A stretch of DNA of 64,000 nucleotides from Dichotomocladium elegans (Eukaryota > Mucoromycota > Mucoromycetes > Mucorales > Lichtheimiaceae): contig JAIXMN010000010.1 of the NCBI GenBank assembly GCA_025716815.1, positions 1,025,889 through 1,089,888 of the forward strand, written 5' to 3'. Positions 10,669 through 24,130 of this stretch are shown here, piece after piece. The notes beneath the pieces are model-generated. The model did not search any database and was not told the DNA's origin. It saw only the letters and a list, made by a program, of their open reading frames with translations. Position 1 is the stretch's first letter; each line of letters begins with the position of its first letter. The position numbers were made by a program, and so were the translations under genes.

Positions 10669-10934
10669 TAATGAATTGGAATAAGCCTTACCTGGTAATT
10701 TTGTTCTGTGTGTATCGCTACAATGAATTATCATTATGAGGGGCGGCCACTGTACATAATTGATTTCCCGTTAATCCTACCATCTGAATGCTTGTATGAG
10801 ACTAGTCAAATAAGAAAGAATAGATAATATATACTTTTCGCGTGGAAAACCGCTTGTTTACTCTCACTCTTTCTTTTTCTTTGATATACTCGTTTCATCG
10901 ACAACCTACCATTACTAAAACAATCATTCTAAGT

Positions 10935-12015
10935 ATGAACGTTCATCGACCCGAAACCCGCGGTCGTACCATAGTTGTGAAAGCATCCATTGACAGCATA
11001 GGCTGGAGACAAGAGTACCGCGAAAAGTTGAACCATTTGGTCGACCTTGTGAATATAACGACAGTGGATGCATACGCACTATCAAAATACATCTTTCTCC
11101 ACGAGTTCCAAGACAATGAAAATTTTGACATCAGGGCTTTTATCAATGAAACATTCTTTGCTGAAGTCTGGCTCGCATTGATCGATTACAAACGACGTGG
11201 CTGTGGCGAGGAAACGACTCGATACCGGAATCTGATTTATGAATACTCGACTTCATACCTCTTATATACAAATTATGAACGACCATGCTTTCCATACTCC
11301 CAGCAATGTGCAAATTACGAAGGCGCCAAGATCTTTGCTGCTTACACCAATAACATTCAAATGCGATTCGGCCAACATTTTCGGCGGGCTATATATCAAT
11401 CCCTTGCTGAATATTCGACAGCGGAAAGAGGAGCTTGAAGAGCAGCTGATTGGCCAAGGTCTGGACCCGACACAAATCAGTCAACGCATCCGAGAGACAA
11501 TCATTACACCCGCAACAACATTTAAGCAGATTGTAGCTCATCGAAACGCATCCAGAGACGACAACCCCGACGACTCAGCTTATCTCCAGGAAGCTTTCGA
11601 CGCCATCCGGCCAATTTTCAATGCCTACACCAGTACCTACGCCTTTGACAACGATAACATCTACTACGATGCAAAGGCTCATCCAATCCAACATATGGCA
11701 GCCTTTTACCAGCTCGCTCTCCTTTTTGAGCGACTTCAGCTGCCTGCATTTGCCTGTTTCCCTCTTCGTCGGTCATGGTCTCCGTCATACATAATGATTG
11801 ACGCAAAAATCATATGGCAAAACATTCTGGGTCGCTCATGGGCCAAAAAATTTCCTTATCGTGGCGGATGGGATGAGGTCATCGATTTCTATTCGAAAGC
11901 TCTCAAGTCTTCAGAGAATGGAGTACTTCGATTTTGTGGTACGCTTGAAACAGATGGCGTAGGAGTCTCCATTATCAAGAAGAGAAGGGATAGGGATGTA
12001 CTCCCAAGAACCTGA
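10935..12015 (+). pseudogene. Fanzor/TnpB-like N-terminal fragment, frameshifted and lacking RuvC
   Basis: Two overlapping frames form one decayed protein. The first, from the ATG at 10935, runs to about 11400 with HLVDLVNITTVDAYALSKYI, FINETFFAEVWLAL and NNIQMRFGQHFRRAI. The second takes over near 11400 (LLNIRQRKEELEEQLIGQG), then LQLPAFACFPLRRSWSPSYI, a conserved W-D-E-V and RFCGTLETDGVGVSI, ending at a stop at 12013-12015. The order long helical N terminus, 'PLR-S-x-x-P-x-Y-I-x-I-D', then 'TDG-x-x-VS' resembles the eukaryotic TnpB homologues (Fanzor) abundant in Mucorales. No RuvC active-site blocks or zinc ribbon follow; instead a transposase remnant begins within about 50 bases. A single-base indel near 11400 is needed to join the frames. 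Family assignment is from recall and is moderate. Confidence 0.55.
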
Positions 12016-12059
12016 GCAGCTCCGAAGGTGGAGGAACAGTCGGATAACAGTTGTTCCCA

Positions 12060-13368
12060 TTACGGCAGTTAACTAAGCATATATGAGAATGAGAAACGAA
12101 ACCTTCGAGATCGCTCAGCTTTAAGCTGTTGGATGCCTCGCAGATCTATGTTATCAACGTCTCGCTTTCCAAGAACCTATTGCATTTAACTTTGCCCTTA
12201 ACCACTGACCAAAACTGCTCAATAGAATTGAGTTCAGGCGAGTATGGTGGAAGATAAGCATATCGATGTCCCAGAGACTCGATGTATTCAGAAATATCCT
12301 AAGCCGTATGGATAGGTGCATTATCCATTACCAACTAATGTCCCTTCATATGTTCATACTTATCCATCTCGTCCATTGTTGCCTTAAGGAAGCTGAGTTG
12401 ATGTTCAGTTGCAGCTCCTCTGCTCGCAACTTCAGATTGACCTGCCTTCTTCTTTTCCTGATTGGTGGCTGCGGGAGTCTCAAGCTACATTGAATGATGC
12501 CTGATGCTGAGATTGCTCCCACGATTGTGGCTGTCTTTGGTACTGTAACCACTGCAGGGGTCCCTTTCTTGGAGCACACCATGCTGCATTTCATGTTAAT
12601 ATGGAATCCAGACTCATCAAAGAAAAAACGCAGCTTTGAAGTCGATGTCGGTCCTATCCCATCTGCATACTCAGTCAAGGCGCTCTTGGATCTTCGCAAC
12701 ATTATTCCTGTCTATAGGCTGAAACCGAACTATTTTTAATGACAAGTTGCATACGTTTTCATAAATCGATGGAGCGTCGTTTTATATGCTTTGAGACCCT
12801 CAAATCGTTGGAGCAGATACTCTAGAACAATGGATGGGTCTTCATCAACGCATTCTAAAAGAATGCGCTTATGCTCTTCATTGAGAATACACGAACGGCC
12901 CCCCCCGTGTTAGGTTTCTTAAAGATGCTGTCAGGGCCCTTCTTGTACTGTAATGCCCATCGCTGGGCTAAACGAATATGGAGACCTAGCAGCTGACGCA
13001 CTCAAGATCTTCTCAAACATCCGTTTGAAAAATCTGACCTTGTCTTGGTCGGTTTATGCTGTGTAACTGCGCTTGATCCCAGCTTCTTTCATCCGAATGT
13101 CTGTATCCTTTCGCTGGGGAATGCGTGTGGGAGTAAGCTCAGGGTTATCTTTGCACAATATGCTACGCAGATATTCAGTGTGAGAACAAACGGATTGAAG
13201 TGAGTACATTTCCTCATCAATGGCATAGTTCATAGGTTCAAGACAGCCACGCTCATCAAGGACATGACCTTGGCCATCTTGGTAGAAAATTAAAATGTAT
13301 AAAAGAGAAAGCTTCTTTTTTGTGCGACATCTTTCCGTGTATGTGTGTGACATTCGATTTGTCATCAC
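12060..13368 (-). pseudogene. Degenerate Tc1/IS630-type DDE transposase
   Basis: Nearly the whole transposase can be followed on the minus strand with breaks. The N-terminal block is at 13368-13050 (EYLRSILCKDNPELTPTRIP), followed by a helix-turn-helix region (SASAAR, then QRWALQYKKGPDSIF) with frame changes. The catalytic core has the first Asp in FFFDESGFHINMKCSM, then TVPKTATIVGAISASGIIQC. The second Asp is in VMDNAPIHTA and the Glu in PPYSPELNSIEQFWSV, at 12330-12190. In-frame stops occur just after APIHTA and near LIT-x-ICEAS. The element is therefore inactive. No clear inverted ends were found. It starts directly after the Fanzor-like fragment. Confidence 0.85.
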
Positions 13369-14003
13369 GCGTAAAGATTTCTGGGCAAAATGCGATTTAA
13401 TACATTCACCTTATCCTGGGACAAGCCGCGGAACGCATGCTTCAGAGATTCGGGCGATTGATAGTTATAAAAACAATGTTGCAGTTGATTTATGAAGAAC
13501 GAATGCAACATGTTACTGATCGAGGACCAAGTTCAGCCTATAGGCGGGTATAGCAGATGAAATTATCCAACGCCAGCCTGTCCGGGAGCGTCGATTGGCC
13601 CTGATTGCCTTTGACTTATGAAAAATTGCTGCAGTGGTTACAAATACAAAGACAAGGGCAACATTGGTGCCAGGCATCATGATATGTGGCATAAAGTGTT
13701 CCATAAGAAGATTGTTTCTCGGCCAAAGCAAAGTGGATGACGGACATATATACTCTGCGCATATGTCACGTCACACGTGAAGTGTCCGGTACAGATTATG
13801 GTTTGCTTCATGCGAGGACATGATCGCAACATTAGCAGCGAGGTTAACTTAGTGTAGCAAAGAACCCCTTTTCGTACCTCTCCGATCCACCCAAAGAAAG
13901 TTTCAGAAACAACAATGGGTACACATTTAATTTACATGATAAAGAAGAACAATGCATGGATGAATGTAAAATAAGAGAGTGGCGGAGTAAGTGAGGTGGG
14001 TTA
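13369..14003. other. Intergenic, repeat-like, no gene seen
   Basis: The part around 13363-13400 shares a block (GCGTAAAGATTT-T-GGGCAAAA pattern) with 48507-48535, so it belongs to a dispersed element related to the Tc1 remnants. No coding region is supported. Confidence 0.5.
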
Positions 14004-17000
14004 TCATGGTTGACCCATCGATGCGCGCAATTGGTTAAATGCCTCCTGATAGCTGGCAAGCATATGATCCTCAATGCATCTCTTGGTGACAATCATTTCG
14101 CTCGATATTGTTTGTGATCCTCTATGGGCAGTATAGCAATTTCGCGTTGCTCCCGGTAACTTTTTCGACACTTGCTTTGCTCTCGACTTTGCCTTTTTGC
14201 CAAGTCGTCGCCGAAAGCTTATTGCTCTCCAAGAAACAGCCGTCGATGTCCGTGATGGCCTGTCATTTTTGGTAAACCTAGGTTCCTTTTTGCGGCAAAT
14301 GTAAACAATCTTTCCGGGAATGTAAAGCTACGTATTTTTTCATGTTTGAGCGCTCACAATCACAGAGAATAAAGAGAAGTGATGAATGGCTATTGCTTAC
14401 TAGTGGGTAAAGCTGATCAGTATTGTGATAGATTCGTTCGCGCCGCTGGTCAAGAATTTTGAAGCACACCTTCCGAACATCAGGGTCAGAGAGGACCTTA
14501 TAGAAACCACCAAGTGTTTCATACGTGCTGATTGCATCCATAACCAATTCTTTGAGTTGCATTGCCGTGCCATAAGACAAGCGGCCAACAATGTCATCTT
14601 GAACTATAAAGCTGTGGATGTAATCATCATACTTTTGGTTAAGCTCACAAGAAGCTAACGCGACAGGTGCATAGCTGTAGCAGTGTAGCTCAAAATTAGG
14701 ATTTTTGGATAGCTCCCTGAGTTCTTCATGGTGGTCAGCCACAAGCATTGTCAGCAAACTTGCAGCTCCGCCTCCAAGCGAATGACCCGTGATGATGAAT
14801 GATGAAAGTTCGTCGGGGTGGTGGTGGATGTAACGGAAGATTTGCGGAACTATGTTCATATAAAACCATTGCGCAGACGCAAGCATGCCCGCATGGACTA
14901 GACCGCCTTTGAAGGGCTTATACTCACATACGAGATCGGTAATAGCATCGTACAAACTCTATGTGTAGTCCAACAAATAAACAGAAATACGTCAGGCACT
15001 GCTAGATGCAATCTATTCCGTCTGCAAGATATACCCAGGTGCCTCGTATACTCAGGACGATCGCTCTCCTCCGTCTGTTGACGGCCACAAAGTAACTTGG
15101 CTGAAATACAGCGCCTTTGCGGAGCCCGTATTCGTATCCCAGCAAATCCTCGGAATGTATTCCAAGGTATCGAATGATGGCGTACTTGTTTGAACGACGA
15201 TGTCGTGCTTCTGTAAAACGAGATAGAAGTGCAAATTTAGCACAAACATAGAGCAAAATAATTTGTGCTGATACTTGCGCCGAATGAATTCGCCGTACGA
15301 CCCCAAGTAGAAAAGACCTCGCCACCCCTGAAGTACACATCAGCATGCTTAGTTTGATGTAAAAAGAAAAGGGACGAACGGATACCTACGTATGCCATCA
15401 AAGCATAAGCAAAGTAGTGACATCCCGTATCGATAAGCAAGGATTCATTGAGTAACGGACCCGGCTTCGGTCTGCCAGAGAATATATCAGCAAACGAAAT
15501 ATCAAAAAAAAACATTTAGCTTCGCATACTTTGGAAGGGCCCTGAAGTATCGCTCAAGGATGATTATTCCTTTCAGCAGCCGCAAGCTGGTGACCTTGAA
15601 ACCTTGACCCTGGCAGGACTCATATCAATCATTGCATATTAGCAGTATCACTGAATAAAAATCTTACGAATGCATTGGCCAGCTTGATCACAGATCGAAC
15701 GAGTGCCCGGGTTTGGCGGCTAACGACAAGACTGACAAGCCGGTCAAAAGCAGGATGAGAGATCGCCACGTCATCAAAATTATCATGCATCCATTTTGCA
15801 GCAAAATCCTTATCACCGAAATTAACGCTGTATATAATGTGCCTTGCCCGTCGACTAGCAACCATCTTGACTCGATCGCGACGATGCCTCTGTCTTTGAA
15901 AAAGATCCTCCTCTTTAATCTCCTTACTTCTGCGATTCCAGAATTTGTGATCCGAGTCATTCTGTGAAAACCCATAACGTTGGCCTTGGCTGGAAGACGG
16001 TTGGCGATATCCGAAACAAAGAATTTTATTAAGCCTGTCCCAGATGTTCTCCGGCTGGTGTCGGTTCATCACGAGTTCTTCTTCCGCAGAAGTGCGCAGG
16101 CGCCGTCGGGTGGTTTGATCGGTCTGCATAAGGCTATCGTCTGAACCAGGCACATGGGTGCTCATGATCCTTGTCAGTCGGTCCCGAAATGCATCATCGA
16201 CCACATTCTGGTCCTGTGCAAGCTCTCCCCGACCGTGCTGCGACATGGCATTTAGTCCGTCGTGGGCAAAAGATGCTTTACGATTTTGCGAAGGTGGGGG
16301 GACGGTCAAAGTCTGGCCATCATCCTCTTCATTGCTGCGAGAGGTTGACAAAGGATATTCAATGTCAGGACGAGAACTCACTCGACGTGTAGGAGGCATC
16401 TGCAATAAATAACTCTGTTCGTCTATCGTGTCGTCTGAGGAGGCCCTGTTGTAAGTGTATCCACGCTGTGTTGTCGGATCAAACACGTACACGTCGCCTG
16501 GCTCTTGGAAATGGTATCGAATTCTGACCTGGACGGACCCGATGAGTTTCTTATGGAGTATTCGACCAGATGCTTTTGCTAAATCGAAAAGATTTGTTTC
16601 CACAATTGTATCCCTGACATCTTCAGGAAGTGAACGCGATGGCTGATACTCGTATATCGGTAGGAACCTACGGATATATTTGAACAGAGTTAATGGAGCG
16701 TGTTATGGGGACCGTTCTTTTTCGTTATACGTGATAAATATATCGTCCCGGCCCTTTAACTTGGATAATTTAAGTTTTGCCTTGCCGACATGTTTGGTTT
16801 TTGCGAACAGCTGTTTACTACGCTTGTCATACAGATCAAGCTAAGAAGAACATGTCAGCGTCGGAATACGCAGATGATAACAGAGAAGAAGATACTGACA
16901 TCAATGGTATCAAATAGCTGAGCGTGGTAAGTGACCACAAATACAAAACCTTCATTCCAATCCCCGGTGCTTCGTCTAGATATTGAGGAAAAATATTGTG

Positions 17001-17380
17001 CCGACCCCATTTTAATTCGCATGAAGGGCCGTTTATAGGGAACGTTCGTACGTATATTGAGCAGGTCAATCTTAATATGCGAGTGCCAGATGATTAGATT
17101 TTTTTCTGGATTTGTTTGCATTTGTTGTGTGTGCGTATGTGCGAACTACCTGCAACTTCCCAGGTGAAATCGGGTTTGGGCCGTTTGCGCTTTTCTGATA
17201 GAGCTCCCATTCATGCCTAAGCTTGTGAATGTCCGGCACGGACATTGTGCGGGAATGGACCCATGCTTGAGCTCGAGCAGGTGGTTCTCCACAGGAGAGG
17301 TGTTGATCATCGACTACGATTTCTGTGGAAGAAAATGATTGAGGTAATGGGTTGTCCTGATTTCTGACAGCAAATGTCAT
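14004..17380 (-). CDS. C2 domain and class 3 lipase protein (diacylglycerol-lipase-like)
   Basis: Exons read 17380-17150, 17070-16900, 16840-16731, 16667-15668, 15609-15530, 15471-15390, then one or two around 15327-15035, 14958-14401 and 14309-14004. Phases close except at the small exons between 15035 and 15330. An N-terminal C2 domain spans residues about 73-165 (GKLQ, then IDLLNIRTNVPYKRPFMRIK, then LDLYDKRSKQLFAKTKHVGK). A long linker follows, then the alpha/beta-hydrolase core: strand AIVLSIRGTW, nucleophile elbow GHSLGGGAASLL with the catalytic Ser, Asp in FIVQDDIVGRLS, and a late His in IEDHMLASY. The oxyanion and triad residues are present, so activity on acylglycerols or phospholipids at membranes is expected. 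Domain order matches fungal Sn1-type diacylglycerol lipases. Confidence 0.85.
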
Positions 17381-19120
17381 TGTGCGTCATTCGTTGTTTG
17401 AAAGGAGAGGGAGGGTGTAGAGACGCAGAGTGGTGGGCGCCTTCGGGAGAGGAAGAGAAAGAGAAAGAGCGTGAGAGTGAGAGTGAGAGGGTGTGTGTGT
17501 GCAGTACGGACGGGCTTAGAAGGGCATAAACATAATCTGACCCTTTGTGAGCTTGAGGTAGAAAAGAAAAGCATTCGACAAGGAAAAAGAGATTCCGGTT
17601 AAAAAATTACCACTTCTGAATCCGGTGCTCTCTTGTGAGTCTTACTTCAATCACTTGCCTCTGTCCATCACTTTTCTTGAAAGATCATGGGCCCTTGTCG
17701 TACGGTATATGGATGTCTATATGACGAACCGTCGGTCGTCGGTTGGTCGCCGGTCAATTGGATATTTCCATTTCTCTCCTCTATATGACAAGCGCACCTC
17801 CGAATATTTCCACAGCTGTTGATAATTGAGATTGAACTTCATTTCGGGCCACGAACACAACAATACAGCATTTCCCAAAATCAAGGTCGCATGTGATGCA
17901 TCGACGGAAATAAGATGTCGCTTGAAATGCTCGGCAAACTCATATCAACAGAGCAATCTTTGTGAGTCCTTTTGATGACTGTTATTTTAAAAAATAAGTG
18001 CCTTCTATAGTTACTTATCAACACCAGAATGTGCTCGTTTTAAGACGACAATGAGGATAATTTAGAAAATTACGGAAATAGGTTGCCTTAGTTGACAACT
18101 TCTCAACCGTTAGTCCAGATCTATTGAAAAATAGAACAACCCGCAGAGCAGCGTATAGAAACAATCCTCGTACGTACATTCAATATATCCCATCCGTCTG
18201 TCTGTCTTATCTAGTATAATAAAATATCATCCGATCAATCTCTGTCTCTCGGCTATCGATTTGCGCCTATCGTTGCATTAGTCCTCTGGTTCTGGAAGTT
18301 ATTCGGCATGGTACATGCTGTGTGACGGAAAATACCAAACATTCACCACCATCGTGTAGTTCCTGCCTTGTCCTTCTTCTCTTGTTTTATCTCGATCTGG
18401 TTACTAAGTGCTAGAATTGTTTTCTAGAGTAAGTTTCCTGATCTTTACTTCTATGTACTCCCTTGCCGGTACTATCACTTCCAATCCGTTCTCAGTCGGT
18501 ACCTACCTCCTATTCTCTTGTCTTGCTCCATATCCGTCTCCGCTCCTACACCGGGTTACACTTCCCGGGTCCTTGTCCTGTCCTATTCCATGTCACTCAG
18601 AGATACTTTTATTGTCTTTTCCCATTATTTCTCTTACATGCCCATATCACAGATATTTTCAAACACGTTGCGTTGAGGGATAATTCAGACGATTAGCTGC
18701 TGAAAAACTCTATAGGAACACAGCATGAAAAAGGTCCTGAGAATGTCTTTAAACCTAACTCAATTAAGGACAATGAAAAATGCCTATCAACTTTCTTAGG
18801 GTCCATGGACTGGATCGAGAATACCATGGCAAACACAGACTTCAGCTAGCTGTACGTTTTTTTATGGGTCCGCCTTGCAAATTAACGGATCTAGAACAAA
18901 TGGTACCTCCATAGTAATGTTCAATGCATAGCATAATGGACCCTATTTTGAAGGTCACACCATCTACTTCCAAGTTTAAGGCAAAGACGGTCAGCGTGAT
19001 CAAATGACCAGGACGATGTTCATAGCAAACACACAGTGCATGGTACTCTTCACTGTCAACAAATGAATATGTTTTTATTGAACTTTGCAAGGGTATATTT
19101 CGATGGGAGAATGCCTTTGG
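17381..19120. other. Intergenic, 1.7 kb, no gene seen
   Basis: The first part is the promoter of the lipase gene with GA/CT-rich runs (17400-17500). A C/T-rich stretch lies at 18360-18620. A minus-strand frame at 18842-19090 has fairly protein-like composition but no recognisable motif, and is not called. Confidence 0.5.
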
Positions 19121-22100
19121 CTAATTGGAAGATGTCGAGGCTAAAAGCACATCCAACTCGCCGCTCTTTCTGCACATATCTCTGAAAACGCTATCCTGAC
19201 GAGCTAAGAGATTCAAGGGCGTATCAAACTCTTTGACGCGACCTTCGTCTATGACTAGGATGCGGTCATAATCCACTACCGTGCGAACCCTATGGGCGAT
19301 TACCAGCAATGTTGCGTCTACGAACTCAGTACGGATTGTTTCCTGGATTTTCTTGTCTGTGCTGAAGTCAACAGACGAGGTAGCTTCGTCAAATACGATA
19401 ACTTTTGACTTCTTCAAAAGCGCGCGCGCGAGTGCAATTAGCTGACGTTGGCCTTGCGACCAATTGGTGCCTTGACCGTGTACTGCTGAATCGAGTAGCG
19501 ATGACATATGTATATGTTCACCATTCTGCGCACCGGATTCCATAATGCTTTCGAGCAAATGAGAACGTCTGAGCGCCGCCCAGAGGTGTTGGTCGTCATA
19601 GAGTCCACACGGATCGAGGTTACTTCGCAATGTTCCCGAGAACAGGATGGGATCTTGTGGAATAATGGTGAGACGCGAGCGCAAATCACGGACTCCAACA
19701 TGGTTTATGTCGATCCCATCAATGAGGATCCTACCGCCCATGGGCTCCATAAATCGGAAAAGAGCGAGCGCAAAAGTCGATTTCCCACTGCCTGTGCGGC
19801 CAACAATCCCCACCTTTTCATGCGGTTGCGTAGTGAATGAAAAATGGTGAAGTACAGCTGGACTGTCGGCTGCGTACCGCACCTCGAGGTCCTGCACCTG
19901 GACAACGCCCTGGCTTGGCCAGAGTGCTGGTAATGTTATCTCACGTCGGGAGGCTAAAGGCTCTTGGTCGATCTTTAAATACTGCATCACGCGCTCTACT
20001 GAGTTCATGTTCATTTCGTTCTCGGCATATGTTCGTATAATCCATAGCATAGATTCGGTAAATAAAAGCGAATACGTCAGTGTCAGAGCTGACAATCCGG
20101 GTTCAATCCAGGTGCGAGCGGAAATAATGACTAGGCTAGTAAAGAAGCCAACAAGTGTACCGAGGATGCCAACGTTTGCATGTAACCATCGGTTCGAACC
20201 CCACATCCATAAAAATGAACGGTTATTATTATCGACGCATGTGTCGTTCTCGATAAGAAAACGGTGCTGAGCTCCAAATGCACGTATCGTGGTACTGCCT
20301 TCCAATGTTTCATGAAAAAGTGCGTATATCGGGCTGCGCGAAACCGAAAAGAGCCGTTTGAGTTCTCGGGAAGACGCTAAGTAAAATCTAGCAACTCGCC
20401 AGTTGAGGAGAGCAATGATGATTCCCGGGATAATAAAGACAGGGAGCGAAATTGACACCAGAAGCACTATACAAATCAATCTGGCAGACATGTACAGGAT
20501 GTTGGACAATCCCATGGATATATTGCTATCAATGGTTCGCAAATCTCCAGAAAAACGATTGATAATGCGGCCAACAGGGGTTGTGTCAAAGAAGCGGGCT
20601 TTGCCGTTAAGTATCCTGTCGAGCATTTGATCATGCAATCGTCGTGATGCGGTCAATGAGCCTGCGTATACGATAAAAGCTCGGCCTGTGCTAATTAGTA
20701 TAGGAACCACTGACAGGATGATGTAAATGAGTAGGTAGAATTTAGCGTGTGTCTGTTCAGTCAATACAGTTTTATGCTGATGGAGAGATTGTGTGCTTTG
20801 AATCGTCGGATAGAGCTCGTTGTAGTACTCGGATGCCCATACTTTGAGCCAATAATCCTGCCCGAAAAAGCTAGCCTGAGCTAGCCCAAACATCACCAAT
20901 ATCAGGACCCATAAAGAGTATCCTCCTGCGGCGCGGATATATGCGTTATACACCGATAGAGTCACCGATCCCTCCTCACGCTCCTCGTCTTTGATGAGCT
21001 TGTTTGGTATCTTTTTTGCTTTTACGGTCTTAGAGTCGTCGTGTCTGGGACCAGCATGGCTTTCGTTGTCTCTGCAGTTTCCATCGCGGATAAATTCCTC
21101 GCCTAATACTCCACTCGCAAGGATCATAGCCGGGTCGCCTGCTTTTGCAATTTGGCCATCTTTCATTGCCACAATAAAGGATGCTTTCTCGATGCATAGA
21201 GCGACATGATGTGTTACAAGAAGCACGGTTCGATTGTGCACTATCAAGAAAAAGGCGTTGAGTCTGCAGGCATAGGACGGTTGCAATTGACTTGACGTTA
21301 AATGGTGAGGTGACCGTCTCATTGCTTACTTAATTTTCCCCGAATACAATGCTCGTACAGATGCTTTGCGGTATGTGCATCAACCGCACTCAGGCAATCA
21401 TCCAATATCACAATCTCTGCCTGCGAGTAAACCGCACGCGCAAGCGCAATTCTATGCGTAGTTATAAGTATAAACGAAAGCTACCACACATCTGCGGAAG
21501 CAAAGGGAGAAGTTCGAACTGCTCTACCTTTGCTTTTGACCACCGCTAAGCGTAATGCCCCTTTCCCCAACTTCTGTCAGATCACCGTACTCGAAGGTAT
21601 TCAAGTCCATAGCAAGCGATGTGGCATACAGGGTTTGTTCGTAACGTTCGGCATTATAAGGGAGGCCAAAGAGAATATTGTCGCGTATGCTACGATTCTG
21701 GATCCAGGCGTTTTGTGCGACATAGGCAATACCAGACACAGGACCGGTGCTCGCTTCGTTTTGGTTTTGATTTACAGGAAGCATTGATCTGCCTTGCCAG
21801 CAATATGTTTCACCTAAAAGACTTGCGAGGAGTGTCGACTTTCCAGAACCAGTGGGTCCTATGATAATTGAGAGCTTATGCCTTGGAAACACAACGTTGA
21901 GATTTTTAACGATGGCTTTATACGGGCATCTTTCCCATCCGAAGGTAGCGTTGTCCGCGAAGCCGATCTGATGACAAAACTCAACAACGGGAGTGACCTC
22001 ATCTTGCTCATAAAGAAAGGCCTCAATACGCTTTGCGGACACTCTAGCGGACAAGAACCGTGCGACAAGGGTGGGATATTCGTCCATTGCATTGCGGAGC

Positions 22101-24130
22101 ACGATAAAAAGCGTCAGGACAGTAAATCCTGTTGCAGCAGTGAGCGCTTGGTCCCTGGTATAAAAGTACAGGACGGTTGCCATAAACAGAAAGGAGGGGA
22201 TAAGAAAGGTATTCCAGATGAGGGTGAACATGCATAGCTGGTTTCGCACCGCCTTGAGCTCTTCAGCCCTCGCGTCTTGCACCCGCTTGCGGAACTGGTC
22301 TTCCCATGCAAAAAATTTGATGATCCGAATGGAGGAAAGCATCTCCTGCATCACCTCGAGCCTTTTGTCGCTCGCGCTCATGGTGCGCATATAGACAGTT
22401 CTGAATAATTTCGAAGAATAAAAGATCACCGGTTGGATGGCTAAGGACACAAGGACTCCCCAAATGGCAGCTGTTCCGACTATCAGATACAATGCTCCCA
22501 GACTGAGAACCATGCGGAGAGGATTAGTGTATAAAATCGATATGAGATTGCCAATGCTTGCAACCGTATCGGCATCATTGGACACAAGATTATTGATACT
22601 GGAGGTCGACTTATTGTCGCTTGCTAGAGCAACGCCCCGATCACGACAGCGGAGCGATTTTCGAAGCACCTCGCCAACGACAATCGTCTTCGTGTATGCC
22701 TCGATGGTGCGTATATAGTGGAGGATTTGCTGATTGGAGAGCGCTTCCAAAATACCAAGTATTAAAAGCAAAAAGGTGTATATGTAAACGTTCAGAGTGG
22801 GCTCTTCAGAATTTGGGCTCTCGATAAATTGGATAATTGTAAAGAGCATGAACGGTAACCCAAGCAAACCCACTGATAGAAACTATGAGCTTGAATTCTC
22901 GACTACGTCTGTGTTCTGTCACTCGGTCCAAGCCCTCTACATTACCGGTCATTAGACTGCTGAAACAGAATAACAAGAGATATTCCTTCCTAAACGTCTT
23001 AACAAGACTATAAATGAGTGAACGAGAGCGGCATTTGTCATATCTCAGGAGAATGTTCTTCGATAAATCCTTCGGTGGAAGCTCCTCTAGATCCTCATCA
23101 TTCAAAGTATGCCTGTACCCAGTCTTCATCATTTCGAGCATCCATGAAAACATCAGCCTTGAATAGATGGAAGCCTCTGACATGCGCGATGGCTGGCGTC
23201 CCTAATTCGATATAAGCCAGCAATTCATGGGCATGTATGCCTACTACTGCTTACTCCCAATTTCGGAGATACCGGGCTGTAACGGTTCTCATGGATCAGT
23301 ACAGCCAACATTAGTAGCTCTACCAAAGCTATTTCGACCACACGGGCATATCCAGGGAACTGTATCACGTCTATGCAGTTGGTAATATAGAACGAACGTA
23401 TGTCAACGCAACGGGCAAGAACTTCATATAGAAGGACGAGATTGACTTGTCTTCGAAGGCCATAGGACAGATGAATATTCGAAACGAATACAGCCGCCAC
23501 AGAAAGGAATAGTAGATAACTCTATTGGCAATCCAATATTTATCAATATAAAACATTCCTCGTCGCTCTCCTTCCCTTTAAGACTTACCGCTGCCAATCC
23601 GTGCACCCCAAGTGATAACTTCACGTGATCATATGACCTCTCCACATCCTCTTCAAGATTGTATTGCCCAAAGACCATGATATAAAATCCAAAAAAATCA
23701 AGACCGAGAACGATTGCGATCCCGAGCAGCCTTGTCACGTCAAACCGAGTCAGTCGACGGCCGGTCGCAAAGGAGTCAGATTCCACGACAAAGGAACTTC
23801 CGCCGGCATGTTGCTGGTCCTGCTGCTGTCGTCCTGCTGGTGTAGAAAGCGCGCCGTAAGTTTGACCTCTTGTGTTTCGCAATAGAGGAACGTTTTTGTG
23901 GCTTTTGCTCGACAGTGCAAAGTTGACCCGGAATTCCATGAACATGGCTATTGCCTTGCTGAGCGACCAAGTGATAACCAATAATGGGACAAGCCCATTA
24001 AGAACACTTATTTTTTATGAGTTTAAAAAAAGGCTGTTTGAATGTTCTTTACTCGTCCTCAACATTGGGGACTTACGATTGATGGAAACAGGATGTGAAG
24101 TCATTGCGATACCAGACATCCTATGCATTT
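19121..24130 (-). CDS. ABCC/MRP-type full ABC transporter
   Basis: The gene encodes a full transporter of the multidrug-resistance-associated (ABCC) class, probably vacuolar or plasma-membrane. Confident exons are 23255-about 23522, 23201-22946, 22872-21528, 21451-21330 and 21240-19121; 5' exons reach about 24130, where the start is uncertain. An N-terminal hydrophobic TMD0-like part is followed by the linker [20 protein letters not shown] and TMD1. NBD1 has Walker [12 protein letters not shown], signature LSGGQKQR and Walker [17 protein letters not shown] on a 122-base exon, then [12 protein letters not shown]2 precedes NBD2, which has Walker [16 protein letters not shown], signature [17 protein letters not shown] and Walker [13 protein letters not shown]. 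The S-Q-G-Q signature in NBD2 recalls the yeast Ybt1/Vmr1 branch. Substrate cannot be told. Confidence 0.9.

Noticed and set aside
18842..19090. Minus-strand 82-codon frame just downstream of the ABC transporter gene
   Set aside because: Composition is protein-like, but there is no recognisable motif, no neighbouring exon and no start context.
20180..20200. GGTTCGAACCCC, resembling a tRNA T-arm
   Set aside because: It lies within the coding sequence of the ABC transporter, and no cloverleaf can be formed around it.
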